Of a stretch of DNA of 64,000 nucleotides, positions 1-12,417 are shown piece by piece (position 1 is the first letter of the stretch; every line of letters begins with the position of its first letter). The notes beneath the pieces were generated by a model. That model worked only from the letters and a program-made list of their open reading frames with translations, was not told the DNA's origin and did no database searches. The DNA comes from Apium graveolens (taxonomy: Eukaryota; Streptophyta; Magnoliopsida; Apiales; Apiaceae): positions 62,001 through 126,000 of the forward strand of contig NW_027418095.1 of the NCBI RefSeq assembly GCF_009905375.1, in the 5' to 3' direction. Position numbers and translations under genes: made by a program.

Positions 1-388
1 TCTTCACAGTCTCCCACCAATAGGTGGCCTCATTCTTCAAGTAATAACTCGCAAACTCAACCTTCTGTTCTTCTTTCACCTTCACTAAGGCAAATGACTT
101 CTCTATTTCCTTTAACCAACCATTTGCTTCAATCGGATCTAAGGAACCCTTGAATTCTGGTGGGTTTACTGCCTGAAAAGTTTTGAAAGTTACCTGGGGA
201 TTAGTCTGTCGTTGTTATTGTTGTGCCAGGTGAACTGTTTGTTGGGCCAAGATTTGAAGAATCTGGGCTATTGCTGGGTCTATGGGTCCTGGGTTTACAT
301 TCTGGTTTGTATCATCTTGGTTATTATTGTTGTTGTTGTTCGTTTCTTCATTCTGGGTGTTGGTGCATGTATTTCTTCTGGGAGGCAT
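1..388 (-). pseudogene. Gag of element A, N-terminal part with one in-frame stop
   Basis: Gag capsid precursor of a Ty3/gypsy retrotransposon. The likely start is the ATG at 388-386, giving MPPRR, the usual opening of Tekay/Del Gag proteins. An Asn/Gln-rich stretch follows, then the retrotransposon Gag domain with recognisable pieces NPPEFKGSLDP, ANGWLKEIEKSF and EATYWWETVK running off the window edge. In the Gln-rich stretch a TAA at 214-212 interrupts the frame (a CAA to TAA change would explain it). The frame is otherwise intact, so this copy may be recently inactivated. The next ATG upstream in the same frame (409) adds seven residues and is less likely the start. Confidence 0.85.
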
Positions 389-846
389 TTTCTGTAAAGA
401 ATCAAACAACTTATTTAGCTTTTAAATCAAATCCTTTGTATAAAAGAAAAGTTTTGGTAAAATAGAAATATCTCTTTTTGAAAACAGTTGTATCAGTTGA
501 ACTAAGTAAATTGCATGCTTCTTTACAGAATATAAACAGTTATAGGAATAGGGTACACGGTATCACATGGGTATAACTGGTGCAATAAATAAGGTAAAGT
601 AAAACAGGTGCAGTAAAGTAAATAACAATGCCGGAAAGGAAAAGGTACTGATATATAGATCAAAAGTTTTAAGTAGTACAAGCGTAAAGACGCTTCGAAG
701 GTAAAAGCAAAAAGATACAACAACCTACTCACTAGTCAGCAGATCTAGTCTATAAATACAACCCAAAAGTCTACTGATACATACTACTGTACATACTACA
801 CAACCATAACAACTCTGATCAGCATCTTTATCTCTGGATCTTTGGC

Positions 847-1365
847 TCAAGTACATGGAAACTCTGGTCCTCCTAGCCTCTCTAAGTCCTCCATCACCTC
901 ACTTGCCCATCCCATAAATACATCAGGGCCTCGGCCAGGTAGTGTAGCTCCATGTAGCCTAGCCTCAAGAACCCTCCGTGTCATATGGATCTCCTCTCGA
1001 AGCTCCCTCACACCACGATCAACATCTATAGTCCTGATGATATGCTGCAACTCTCGGATCTGGGCCAACAAGGAATCATGCTCCAATAAAAGAGCTTCAT
1101 ACCGGTAATAAGGAACTGGATGTAATGTAGAATGAAAAGGGGCACTCGCAACTGAATGCCCAGTGGAATCTGAATCAGCTGGTGGGGGTCCTCTGATAGG
1201 TGGCCTCATGCCTGGGGGTGGAATAGCCTGCAATGGTACGGACTGCAACACAGGTGGAGGTATAATAGCCAACACTGGTGGAACAACAGGACGTGGATCT
1301 GAAGATGGTACCCCAACTGAGGGCTCTGAGTGGTCAACTGATACGGGGATGAAAGAGTCGGCCAT
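847..1365 (-). CDS. Extra ORF between PBS and gag of element A (172 aa)
   Basis: An ATG-started open frame of 172 codons begins 183 bases downstream of the primer-binding site and ends about 460 bases before the gag ATG. The protein opens MADSFIPVSVDH, has a proline-rich middle (residues about 25-70), and ends with charged, probably coiled-coil helices (about 85-160, including LLEHDSLLAQIRELQ and REEIHMTRRVLEARL). No zinc finger, protease or membrane segment is visible. The same opening recurs in element D at 6730, and element C has an ORF of similar layout at 17165. This ORF is not part of the standard Tekay/Del gag-pol plan as I know it. Function unknown; an accessory or Gag-partner role is speculation. 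Confidence 0.75.
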   Translation of the reverse strand: MADSFIPVSVDHSEPSVGVPSSDPRPVVPPVLAIIPPPVLQSVPLQAIPPPGMRPPIRGPPPADSDSTGHSVASAPFHSTLHPVPYYRYEALLLEHDSLLAQIRELQHIIRTIDVDRGVRELREEIHMTRRVLEARLHGATLPGRGPDVFMGWASEVMEDLERLGGPEFPCT

Positions 1366-1547
1366 CGCTACTATCTGAAATCATATCGCAATATAAGAAT
1401 CTCGAACCACAACACGAATCATACTAATACCTATTATACCGTAGCACTCAACCTCTCGACGTTCTATTTTTCTATTCCTTACTTCTAATCCTAACCCTCT
1501 ACCCATTCCCGTCAACCTAGGCTTGTGTCAGTGGCTTATAACCTGTA

Positions 1548-1559
1548 GCTCTGATACCA
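1548..1559 (-). promoter_or_regulatory. Primer-binding site of element A
   Basis: On the minus strand this reads TGGTATCAGAGC, complementary to the 3' end of initiator tRNA-Met, four bases inside the LTR end. It fixes element orientation as minus. Confidence 0.93.
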
Positions 1560-1911
1560 AACCTGTGGCGCCCTCCAAACCCGGGTCAAAAGTTTGGGGT
1601 CCACACATACGCCTTATTTATACCCTGCTTATCACAATAATAAAGATAATAATAATAATATGCAGTGACCCTACTTACCAACTACCATGGACCGCAACAG
1701 GTTAAAGTATGTACACAAGCCAAACACACACTTATATTACAAACCGTCCAAATCCCAACTATTCAAACTCAGAACTGAGTATTAAGCATTATTATAAACT
1801 TTTACAAACTTAAATTATCCCAAAAGATGCCTGCTAGCTTAACTCGATCAACCTGGACCCTAGCTCTCGCACTGGTTTGGGGATCCTCGCTACCAACTGG
1901 TTCTTTCTTAA

Positions 1912-4167
1912 CTGGAAAAGAACATAAACAACATCGCACAAATGAGCTAACTAGCTCAGCAAGTCTCAATGACGAGACTGAGAATAATGATCATCAAGTG
2001 GAAAGGGTTATGATATCAAGTGAATAATGAATTATGATTTAGAATTGGATATTATATTTTTATTTTAAAAACCAAGGTTAGGCTGCTGATCAGTCACGCA
2101 CTAACCCCAAACAAAGCACACAGCACTGCTCTAACTACTGGATCCAAGGCACACATTGGCCTAACTTGACCATTAATATGGTCTGACCACGAATCTGGTC
2201 CACAATTTTATAAAAATAATCCAATTCTAACATAATAACAGAATAAACAATGTAAAGCAATAAACAGAATCATAAATAACATTGGATATTCGATAATGAC
2301 ATGGTTTCAATCTTCACAAGGACAATTTCAAAGCTTGGCCGTTAGGTAATGAAAGAATTGGATAACAAAGGAATCAACACTTCAAGGTTTCAAGGATTTG
2401 GTCTTTCAAAGCTTAAGGTACAATGGTTTGAATATGTAAGTAATTCAGTTCAGTGTTTGGTATTTAGTTTGTATGTAATTGTGGAGTAGTATCGTATATT
2501 TGTGGTTCGTATTTGGGTATACAACAATAAATGGTTTAGAAAGAATAAGGTTTACGGCTCAAGATCAATAGCTGGAATCAGGGTTTAGGGTTCAGTACTT
2601 CAAAGCACTTGCAATATAAAACAAGACTATCAATCAATTACAATATATCTCGAGAAAGTTCAGAACACTTGCCTGATACTAGCTTGCTATACTACACTAA
2701 CTTCCAATCACAACCGTCTACTCATCAACTATTTGTTTCCCTTTCCTACGCCTTGCCTCTTCTGCTCATATATCATAAGCATCTATCAATACTCAACTTA
2801 TACGATTCTATTCGATACACACTTCTATCTACCCTTCGTTTTACCCAAATCCGATTAACGGATAGAAAGTTACGCTATAAACAAGTAAACACCGAACATA
2901 TAGACCGACAGTCAACCAACAAGTCACATATAGCACATAACACATCAAACAATCAATGATATATCATTTATAAAGGAGTCTCGGGTCATAAACAGGCTTT
3001 CGGATATTTAAAATGATTTTTAGAACATTTTTCGGAATTAAAACGGGTCGTTGGATCAATTTCAAAGTAATAAACAGGGTTCGGTTGGCCAAATCTGGCT
3101 TCAAAACAATTTTATAATAATTATTGAGCCTTGGAAACAATTTAAAATAATATTTTAAAGCTCGAAACTATTTTTCGGAATTTTTAAATAATTAAATCTA
3201 ATTAAATAATTAATTAAAATCAATTAATAATTAACTAAATCAATTAATCAATTAATTTTCGAATTAATTGACCAATAAATCAATTAATTATTAACTAAAA
3301 TTAATTAACTAATTAATTCAGATTTATTTTTGAATTAAAATAATTTTTTGGAATTAAAATAATGATTTTTGGAATTTTCAGAAATTAAAAACCAATTTTG
3401 GAAATGAATTTATAAAAGAAATCTGATTTTTAAAAGTTTTTGAAACAGAATTCCTATTTCTGCAAAGCTGGGAAACCCTAGGGGACTAAACTGTAAAAAC
3501 AGAAGTTAGAACTTGATTTTGCAAAATTTTGGATCAAAACCGGGTCAAACCGGGTCAGAAATCCGGGTCACCAAGAACAGAAACGGGTCACGAAGAACCC
3601 AGTTTCCGTTGACCGGAAAACAACTCCGGCGAGCCCTGAACTGAGCAAAAACAGCACGGTCCCGTGTGATTCAGATGGGGTTTGTATTCCAAATCGTTCC
3701 TAGAGTTCAAATCAAGCATCAATCGAACCAAACAACGACTGAAAATATAAATCCGATCAAAACTCAACAGAATTCCGGTTAACTCGATTAAAAACCGGCG
3801 AAAACTTTAAATCATAACTCACTCATCTACAGGCCTCGTCGATTTGCAAAACTTATATGAATCGATTGCAAATTGCATAAGGAACACAACCCACCCCTCC
3901 AGAACATCTAACAATCCCGAAATAAGAAACCCCCAAATCGAATTGAAAACATTCAAAGTAATATAAACCCTAATTCTAAAATTCGAAAATCAAACTCAAA
4001 ATTAAACATGTTATTGAACTCCAAATCAAGAGTATAATATACCAAAATGATCAGGAAAACAAGCTCTACAACATACAATCATCAAATCATACAAACAATC
4101 TCTCGAACAAAAATTCATAATTTAAATACTAAGAAATTCGAATATAAATAATTAAATAGAAAATCAC
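1912..4167 (-). other. Putative leader intron in LTR A (2256 nt)
   Basis: On the minus strand a donor-like CAG|GTGATT lies about 190 bases after the expected transcription start. An acceptor-like block ends at 1912: CTCAT as branch-point candidate, a T-rich tract (TTATGTTCTTTTCCAG), then AG. Equivalent signals occur at aligned places in B, D and C although the intervening bases have diverged. Splicing is inferred from sequence only. Confidence 0.55.
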
Positions 4168-4381
4168 CTGATGTTTATGGGTTGAAATTGATGGAAGATT
4201 TGGATTCTAGATTTCAATAGCTTCTTTTTGAGTATATGTACGCCAAAATCGGATATCGATAACGCCTCCGAATTTGTGTTTGATTACGAAGAACAAAATA
4301 TAATTATAGTATTTTCTCTGTAAAAACTCTGTAAATACTGTTTGCAAATGATTTCTGGTACAAAATAAAATACAGTAGAGG

Positions 4382-4390
4382 CTATTTATA
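4382..4390 (-). promoter_or_regulatory. TATA box of LTR A
   Basis: Minus strand TATAAATAG, conserved in the same place in LTR B (11730-11738). Transcription is expected to start about 30 bases further on, near 4355. Confidence 0.7.
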
Positions 4391-5068
4391 ATTATGGAAA
4401 ATTAGTATCCCGTTGGATCATTCTGGATATAAAATGGTACGTTTATTTATAAAAACTGATCCAAACGATACCGGTTTTCGGGATAATTATCCAAATCAGT
4501 ACAATTTGTACTGCGGTCTTGGTCTCAGCGCCTGGTTACACGTATTACGAGGTGATAATTGTGATAGTTTAATAAAAAGATCCCATTTATCGAAAATACG
4601 AGTTTTATTGATTTACCGAAATGAATAATGTATCGCAAATGTTGCGCCCGGACCCGCACAGGACAAACCGTACGCCGGATCGAAAAAGTCGAAACATGGA
4701 AAATGCACGGAATATTGCAATTCGGTTAGGAAGGAGTTTTCGGAAAAGTTTCGGGTTATAAAAACATAAAAATGGATGACGTCGGTCGGTTCCCGATTGT
4801 ATAAAATAGTTTTTAAATACTCGGAAAAAGATTTTATAAAATCCATATATTTCCTATAAAATCATAAATCAACATAAAAATAAATAGGAAGATATAACAA
4901 TTATTTATATTTTATTTGGACATATAAAAATTAAAATACTCAATTAATATTATTTTTAAACATCCAAACACATTTAACACTTAACAAATAATTCACAGAA
5001 TAAATACTGAACATACATAATAATTATTTATTAGCAAAATAATTATACGGTATATCCCAGATATTACA

Positions 5069-6530
5069 CTACGTGCTATCTGATTGATGTGTTATATGCC
5101 TATGTGCTTACTGTTTGACGGTTTTTGCTGTAACTTTCAATCCGTAAATCAATTTTGGGTAAAACGAAGGGTAGATAAAAGCTTATGACGTCTATGTGAT
5201 GATTAGAATGATATGAGATTGAGTATTGGTAGATAATTGTGATGCCTAGCAGAGTAAACGAGGCATAGAAAAGAAGGCCAGTGATCAATAAATAGAACTG
5301 AAGTGTAGAAAAAGAAAGCAAGTGATTGATGAATAGAGGCAAGGCATAGAAAAAGAAGGAAAGTGATTGAAAAGTAAAACTGTTAGATGAGTACAAGGAA
5401 ATTACTTATGAACCTTCTTCAAGATATATTGTGAATATTTTTGAACTTTCTCATAACATGTTGCTAGTATTCAAAATAAATCATGTTTTATATTGCAAGC
5501 GCTTCAAATTATTCAACCTTGAACCCTGATTCTTATCGATCTTGAGCCATAAGCCTTATTCTTCATAACCCATTGATTGTTGAATTCTCAGATACGAGCC
5601 AGACATATACGATACTACTCCACAAATACATATTTACCACATACTGATTTCTGATATTGAATTGCTTGACATACCAACCCTTATGCCTTGTTTAACAGAA
5701 GACCAATCCTTGTAACCCTTGAACCCTTGGTCTTCTACCTTCTGATTTTTTCCTTGATTCAAAGCCAATCTTTTTAAGTTCCTTGTTATACCTTCATGGT
5801 AATGTGAATCACCCTATGCTTCAAGATAAATGTTGTTTATGATTCAGCTTATTGAATTACATTGTTTATCATATTGTTATTCTGGAATTGGATTATTTTT
5901 AAATATGGACCAGATTCATGGTCGGACCAGATTCGTGGTTATAATAGGCCAATGTGTGCCTTGGATCCAGTATATAGAGCAAAGTTGGGAGCCTTGCTTG
6001 GGGTTAGTGCGTGACTGATCAGCAGCCTAACCTTGGTTTTTAAAATAAAAAGTGAATATCCAATTTTAATCATTGCTTATCCAGAAACTTGATTCTTCTG
6101 AATCATTTCAATTGATCATTTTTAACCTCAGTTATGGTTATTATGACTTGCTGAGCTAGTTGCTCACTCTTGCAAACCTTTTTATGTTTTCAACAGTTGA
6201 AGAGGAAAATTGTTGGTAACGAGGATTCCCTGTCCGGTGTGCGAGCTAGGGTTCCAGGTTAAGTTGGATCGAGCTAGAAGGAGCTTTATATTGTAGATGA
6301 GTTATGTAAGATGGTAAGAACGATATCATTATCAGTTGTAAGTTGAACTAGTTGGGTTTTGGTACGATGTAATAAAAGTTAAGGTTGTGGTTTGCTTTTA
6401 TACTTGAACCTGTTGCGATCCATGATTGTGAAAAGAAGGGTCAATACATATAATATTTTACATACAGGTTTATATATTGTGTGTGTGTTGTGAGCCCCAA
6501 ACTTCTGACCCAGGTTTGAAGGGTGTCGCA
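5069..6530 (+). repeat. 5' LTR of element D, 3' portion
   Basis: Aligns along its length with 31342-32817 of D's 3' LTR and ends at 6530, five bases before the primer-binding site. It keeps the acceptor-like block: TGCTCAC at about 6161, a T-rich tract, and CAACAG ending at 6196. The stretch near 5240-5370 holds degenerate direct repeats around AGGCATAGAAAAAGAAGG, also present in the 3' LTR and in B. Confidence 0.9.
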
Positions 6531-6534
6531 GGTT

Positions 6535-6546
6535 TGGTATCAGAGC
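6535..6546 (+). promoter_or_regulatory. Primer-binding site of element D
   Basis: TGGTATCAGAGC, complementary to the 3' end of initiator tRNA-Met, directly after the 5' LTR. Confidence 0.92.
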
Positions 6547-6729
6547 TACAGGTTATAAGTCACTGAAATAAGCCTAGATTGTCGGGAATGGATAGAGGGT
6601 TAGGATTAGGATTAATAAATAGAAAAATAGGACATCGAGAGATTAAGTGTAACTGTATAATAGGTTTTGGTATGATTCGTGATGAAATTCGAGATTCTTA
6701 TCTGGCGACGGGATTTTCAGATAGTAGCG

Positions 6730-6921
6730 ATGGCAGATTCTTTTATTCCGGTATCGTCTGATCATTTGGAGCATTCAGTCGGAGGACCATCATCTGATTC
6801 ATGCCTTGCTCATCCACCGGTGTTAGCCATATCACATCCTGTTACGGCGGTTGCACCTTTTTACGTTATTATCCCATCCCCTGATGTGAGACTACCTATT
6901 CGAGAATCCCCCACATGCTAA
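6730..6921 (+). pseudogene. Extra pre-gag ORF of element D, truncated
   Basis: ATG at 6730, 184 bases after the PBS (183 in element A). The start, MADSFIPVSSDH, is nearly identical to the 172-aa ORF of A, followed by a proline-rich segment. The frame stops after 63 codons, so the coiled-coil half is lost. It shows that the ORF belongs to the whole family and is not an accident of A. Confidence 0.7.
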
Positions 6922-8809
6922 TTCTGGTTCTACCGGATATTTAGCTGTAAGCACATTTTTTCTGTCTACACTACGCCTTGTTCTATACAATCAACTTAAA
7001 ACTCGTCTTATGAAGTAACAAAACCTATGAGGATGGATTCAAGAGCTACAACATATGGTGAGTACACGAGGTATTAAGAAATGTGAGAAGGAGCCGAAAG
7101 TGAGGATACATGTGTTTCGGAAGATAGCCTCTACGAGGTTATATGAAACTACTAGTAAGTTTACCACCCATGATTATCTTTTGGAGTGAGCTAGATGGAT
7201 TTTAAAGGAGTTTGAGAAGGTTGGATATCGAGAGTTTTCTTGGAAGTAGCTGATGGTGTTATGACTAAACGTGATATGTATAGTAGTAATATAATATTAG
7301 TCAACCTTATTTATAAAAATAAGATTTGATGATTATTGGATAGATTTGTTATATTTAGTAATCGTAAGAGATGCGGCTGGAAGTGTTACTGGTATGGAAA
7401 ACTGGAAGTGAAATTACGAATAAGATAATATGCAACGGTAATTGGAATTTTTGTCGACCAATGAAGGTAAAATGGACCCAACAAGGGGTAGAGGATATAT
7501 AGAAAGGAATGAGCTTTTATCTGATTATTTCCCTAATTTAATACCTTGTAGTGGTTGAAAAAATGACAACCAACTCATATATTAATGACGACTAGGTGTA
7601 TGATTTTCAAAATTTTAAACCAATTTTCAAAAGAAATTTTCTTAACAATTTTTTTTTAAAAAAGTCCTTTAAACAAAACAAGTTTTAAAACTTAGTTGTC
7701 CAATTACTACTTGAGTTTCTCAATTGTTATAAGATTCAGATTATCGAGAAGAATAATTGTTCTAGAAGTTAGTATGGTTCAATTAGAAGGTCGAGTGGAC
7801 CCGCTATTATGGAAAAGATTTGATTGTCCCTAACAGAAAAGTGTAAATCTTGTTTAATAAGTTTAAACGATAGAACCAATATAAGGAGAATCTATTCATC
7901 CAATTTTTGAGATTATAGAGTTCAAAGGGTACGTTGATTTACAAGAAGCCGGCTATGATAAAAAAGATTGAGAAATTTCCAGACTTTTCTAAAGGAAGAA
8001 CGTTGTTAACAAAAGAGGCGATATGTTGAACGATCAGCAGCATAAGAGAAATTTGAAGTTATGATTGTACATCTCGTAAGACTGCAAATAGAGTCGAATT
8101 ATAAACATGGAAGCGTGACGCTAAGGATACAAGACCCAGTACATGGGAATTTATTTTAATGATCAATTTAAGAAGGCATTTCAGAGAACTTTCTGAAGTT
8201 AATGTATGACTTGTAATGGGATCTGTTAATCGGACAAGCGTTGAAACTGTAAATAGATGAAATGTGGATGACGACCAATGATATCATTCTTTTCTACAAT
8301 ATCATTCATTCTTATAAATCTTGAATAAAGTATGAACTTCTTTCCTGATCAGCTCTATGAGGTGATAAGAAAATTATTGTATTCCTTTTAAAATCATTTT
8401 TCCCCTCAATTCTTGTTTTCTGATTGAGACAAGCAGTGTTATGGTGTGACTCCTTATCGGAATAACAAAGAGTCTGGTGAAATGCCACCTAATCATGTGT
8501 TGTATGCCATATAGTATGAAAGACTGGCCATCTTGAGTACAAATATGGTTCTCCCATTCATATCTAAATCATTATTCATTCTTTCTTCTTCAATCATGAT
8601 TTGTTAATTCATGGATCCTTCCGATTGTTTCCTTGTACTCTTATTCCTTACAAAAGGTTTCCAATCAGAATCATATACACAAATTTCTTTCTTGTGTAAG
8701 GTCTATTCTTTGAATATTTTTTTTAAAAAGGAAGTAAAATGAACCCGTGTAGCAGATGCAGTTATATGATGAGTATGGATAATTTTAAGCCAATAAATGG
8801 TGGACATAT
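6922..8809 (+). pseudogene. Decayed interior of element D, first segment
   Basis: No open frame of useful length remains. By position this should hold the remainder of the pre-gag ORF, gag and perhaps early pol. Stops and small indels are dense and I could not assign domains with confidence. The segment ends at solo LTR B. Confidence 0.5.
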
Positions 8810-9140
8810 TATGGCGCCCTCCAAACCCGGGTCAGAAGTTTGGGGTCCACAACACATATACAATATATAAACCTGTATATGAAATATTATTTGCAATGAC
8901 CCTGCTTTACATAACCATGGATCGCAACAGGTTAAAGTATGAAAACAAGCCACGACCTTAACTTTTATTACAACGTACCAAATCCCAACTAATTTAACTT
9001 ACAACTGATAATGAAATTATTCTTACAATCTTATTATCTCACTACCATATGAAGCTTCTGCTAGCTCGATCCAACTCAAACTGGAATCCTAGCTCGTACT
9101 TTGGACTGAGGAACTTCATTATCATCCATATCCTTCTTAA

Positions 9141-11515
9141 CTGTAAAATATATAAAAAGATTCGCAAGAGTGAGCTAACTAGCTCAGCAAGTCATAATAA
9201 CAATAACTGAGGTTAAACAATGATCAAACGAGATGATTCAAAGGAATCAAGTTTCTTGTTAAACAACCAAAAGAATTGGATATTCATTTTAAGTTTTTAA
9301 AACCAAGGTTAAGCTGCTGATCAGTCACGCACTAACCCCGAGCAAAGCACACAACACTGGTCTAACTATTGGATCCAAGGCACACATTGGCCTAGCTTGA
9401 CCATCGATATGGTCTGACCACGAATCTGGTCCACATAAAGAAAACTATCCAATTCTAAAGCAGTTCAATATGATAAACAATATAATTTAATAAAACTGGA
9501 TCATAATCAATAACAATTAAACATTTGTATAAGAGCATGGTGAAAATTTATGGGTACCGAAAGGGTATGTCAAAGTATAAAAAAAGAAGTGGCCTCCAGC
9601 CTGTAGGATAATCGGGTATTAGATGAATAATGTTTTTACAAGGTTTTAGTACTTTAATGTCATAAGGTATGGTTGAGTATAAAAGTTTCTGTATGTGTAA
9701 ACAATTCTGTTCCAGTGTTTGGTATATGATGGATATATATTTGTGGAGCAGCATCGTGTTTGTGTGGCTTAGTATCTGGTAAATCAACAAGAAAATGGTT
9801 CACAAAAAATAAGGCTTACGGCTCAAAGATCAAATGATGTGGCTCAGGTTCAAGGCTGAAGGATTCAAAGTACTTTCAACATAAAACAAAGCTATTTTGA
9901 ACACTTAACAATATGTTACGAGAAAGTTTAGAAATATTTGCATTATCACAATCGATTCCAATTTCACTTGTACTCGCCCAATGACTTTCTTCAACAACCA
10001 CTCGTCTACTTTTCCTATGCCTCGATTCTATTTTCTGATCACTTGTCGTATTTTCTACATGTCAATTCCATTTTCTGATCACTTGCTTCCCTTTCCTACA
10101 CCTTGTTTACTCTACTAGGCATCATAAGTATCCATCAATATTCATCTCACATTATTCTAATCGTCACATGGATGTTATAAGGTTTCAACTACCCTTTATT
10201 TTACCCAAATCCGATTTATGGATTAAAAGTTATGCTAAAACAAGTAAGAACTGATCACATAGACCGACAGTCAAACAAATAAGTCACATATAACACAGAG
10301 CACGTCAAACAATCAATGAAATATCATTTTATAGGCTTTCGGGTATTTAAAATAATTTTTAAAACATTTTTCGGAATTAAAACGAGTCATCGGATAATTT
10401 TTAAAGCAATAAATAGAATTCAGTTGGCCAAATATGGCTTTAATATAATTTCCTAATAATTATCGAGCCTTGGAAATAATTTAAAATAATATTTTAAAGC
10501 TCGAAACTATTTTTCAGAATTTTTAAATCAATTTTAAATAATTAAATCAAATTAAATAAGTAATTAAAATTAATTAATAAATAATTAAACTAATTAACCA
10601 ATTAATATTTAAATTAAATAATCAATCATTTAATTAATTATTAATTAAAATTAATTAAATAAATAATTTTGATATATTTTTGAATTAAAAATGAATTTTG
10701 GAATTAAAATAATCATTTTCGGAATTTTTGGAAATTTTAAACAATTCTTAAAATGATTTTATAAAAGAAATCTAATTTTTGAAAAGTTTTAAAACAGAAA
10801 TCTAATTTTTAAAATCTTTTAAAACAAAAATCCGAAATCTACAAAGTTTAGAAACTTTCAGGGACTAAACTGTAAAAACACTATTTAGTATTTTGTTTTA
10901 GGAAATTTTGGATGGAAACCGGGTCAAAATCCGGGTCACCAAGAACAAAAACGGGTCGCGAAGAACCCAGTTTCCGGTGACCGGAAAATAACCACGGCGA
11001 GCCCCGATTCGATCAAAAACGGCATGGTTTTACATAATTCAGGTGGGGTTTTCGTTCCAAATCACGTAAGGAGTTCAAATCAAACAACAAACGAACCAAA
11101 TGATATCTGGAAACAAAAATCCGGCCAAAAGCTTCAAGAACACCGGCGAGAACTTTAAATCACAACTCACTAATCTACAGGCCTCGTCGATTTGCACAAC
11201 TTATACGAATCGATTGCAAATTTCAAGGGGAACAAAACCCACCCCTCTAGAACGTCTATCAATCCCGAAATAAGAAACCCCCAAATCGAATTGAAAATAT
11301 TCAAAACCATATAAACCCTAATTCTGAGAATCGAAAATCAAACTCAAAATTAAACATGTTATTGAACTCCAAATCAAGAGTATAATATACCAAAATGATC
11401 AGGAAAACAAGCTCTACAACATACAATCATCAAATCATACAAACAATTTCTCGAACAAAAATTCATAATTTAAATACCAAGAAATTTGAATGTAACTAAT
11501 TAAATAGAAAATCAC
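9141..11515 (-). other. Putative leader intron in LTR B (2375 nt)
   Basis: Minus-strand donor CTG|GTGATT at 11516/11515. The acceptor block is CTCAC, then a T-rich tract and TATTTTACAG ending at 9141. The positions match those in A and D. See the leader-intron finding. Confidence 0.5.
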
Positions 11516-11729
11516 CAGATGGTTCTGGGTATGTTTTGATGAAAGATTTGGATTCTAGATTTCAGTAGCTTCGTTTTGAGCATATGTACGCCAAAATCGG
11601 ATATCGATAACGCCTCCGAATTTGTGTTTGATTGCGAAGAACAAAATATATTTATGGTATTTTCTCTGTAAAAACTCTGTAAATAATGTTTGCAAATGAT
11701 TTCTGGTACAAAATAAAATACGGTAGAGG

Positions 11730-11738
11730 CTATTTATA
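11730..11738 (-). promoter_or_regulatory. TATA box of LTR B
   Basis: Minus strand TATAAATAG, same context as in LTR A. Confidence 0.65.
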
Positions 11739-12417
11739 ATTATGGAAAATTAGTATCCCGTTGGATCATTATGGATATAAAATGGTACGTTCATTTATAA
11801 AAACTGATCCAAACGGTACCGGTTTTCGGGATAATTATTCAAATCAGTACAATTTGTACTGTAATCTTGGTCTCAGCTCCTGGTTATATGTATTACGAGG
11901 TGATAATTGTGATAATTTAATAAAAAGATCCCGTTTATCAAAAATACGAGTTTTATTGATTTACCGAAATGAATAATGTATCGAAAATGTTGCGCCGGGA
12001 CCCGCACAGGACAAACCGTACGCCGGATCGAAAAAGTCGAAACATGGAAAATGCTCGGAATTTGCAATTAGGTTAGGAAGGAGTTCTCAGAAGAGTTTCG
12101 GGTTATAAAAACGTAAAAACAAATGACGTCGGTTGGTTCCCGATTGTATAAAATAGTTTTTAAATACTCGGAAAAAGATTTTATAAAATTCATATATTTC
12201 CTATAAAATCATAAATCATCATAAAAATAAATAGGAAGGTATGACAATTATTTATATTTTATTTTGGACATATAAAAATTAAAATACTGAATTAATATTA
12301 TTTTTAAACATCCAAACACATTTAACACTTAACAAATAATTCACAGAATAGATACTGAACACATATAATAATTTTCTATTAGCAAAAACAATTACACGAT
12401 ATATCCCGGATATTACA

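Larger units (their letters stand above)
1..5068 (-). mobile_element. Element A: Tekay/Del-like Ty3/gypsy retrotransposon, left part outside window
   Basis: Read on the minus strand this is a 5' LTR (5068 to 1564), a tRNA-Met type primer-binding site, an extra ORF (1365-847) and the start of gag (388 to 1). The right end, ATATTACA, abuts sequence that continues as the LTR of element D, so A was inserted into D's 5' LTR. The first five flanking bases, CTACG (5069-5073), should recur at A's other end outside the window. The gag core and the long LTR suggest the Tekay/Del branch of chromoviruses. Lineage is inferred from motifs, not from a tree. Confidence 0.9.
1564..5068 (-). repeat. 5' LTR of element A (3.5 kb)
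   Basis: On the minus strand the LTR starts TGTAATATCTGGG and ends GGCGCCACA, so it has the TG...CA ends. It is homologous along its length to solo LTR B (8810-12417) and to the LTRs of D. It contains a TATA box (4390-4382), an AT-rich block near 3180-3340, and paired donor/acceptor splice-like signals. Only about 0.7 kb lies before the TATA box, so R plus U5 is about 2.8 kb. A 71-codon frame on the opposite strand (4413-4628) is shared with B, but it lies in U3 and I do not call it a gene. Confidence 0.92.
8810..12417 (-). mobile_element. Solo LTR B (same family as A and D)
   Basis: A single LTR of 3608 bases in minus orientation with no interior or second LTR attached. The right end is ATATTACA; the left end reads TATGGCGCC where A has TGTGGCGCC, one transition in the terminal dinucleotide. 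Flanks CATAT (8805-8809) and TATAT (12418-12422) could be a 5-bp target duplication with one mismatch. Solo LTRs arise by recombination between the two LTRs of an element. A region near 10010-10110 has tandem copies of a unit with CTATTTTCTGATCACTTG that A lacks. Confidence 0.85.

Noticed and set aside
4413..4628. 71-codon frame on + strand in LTR A, also in LTR B at 11761-11976
   Set aside because: Lies in U3 antisense to the element; sharing is explained by LTR homology, and element D's LTR does not keep it.
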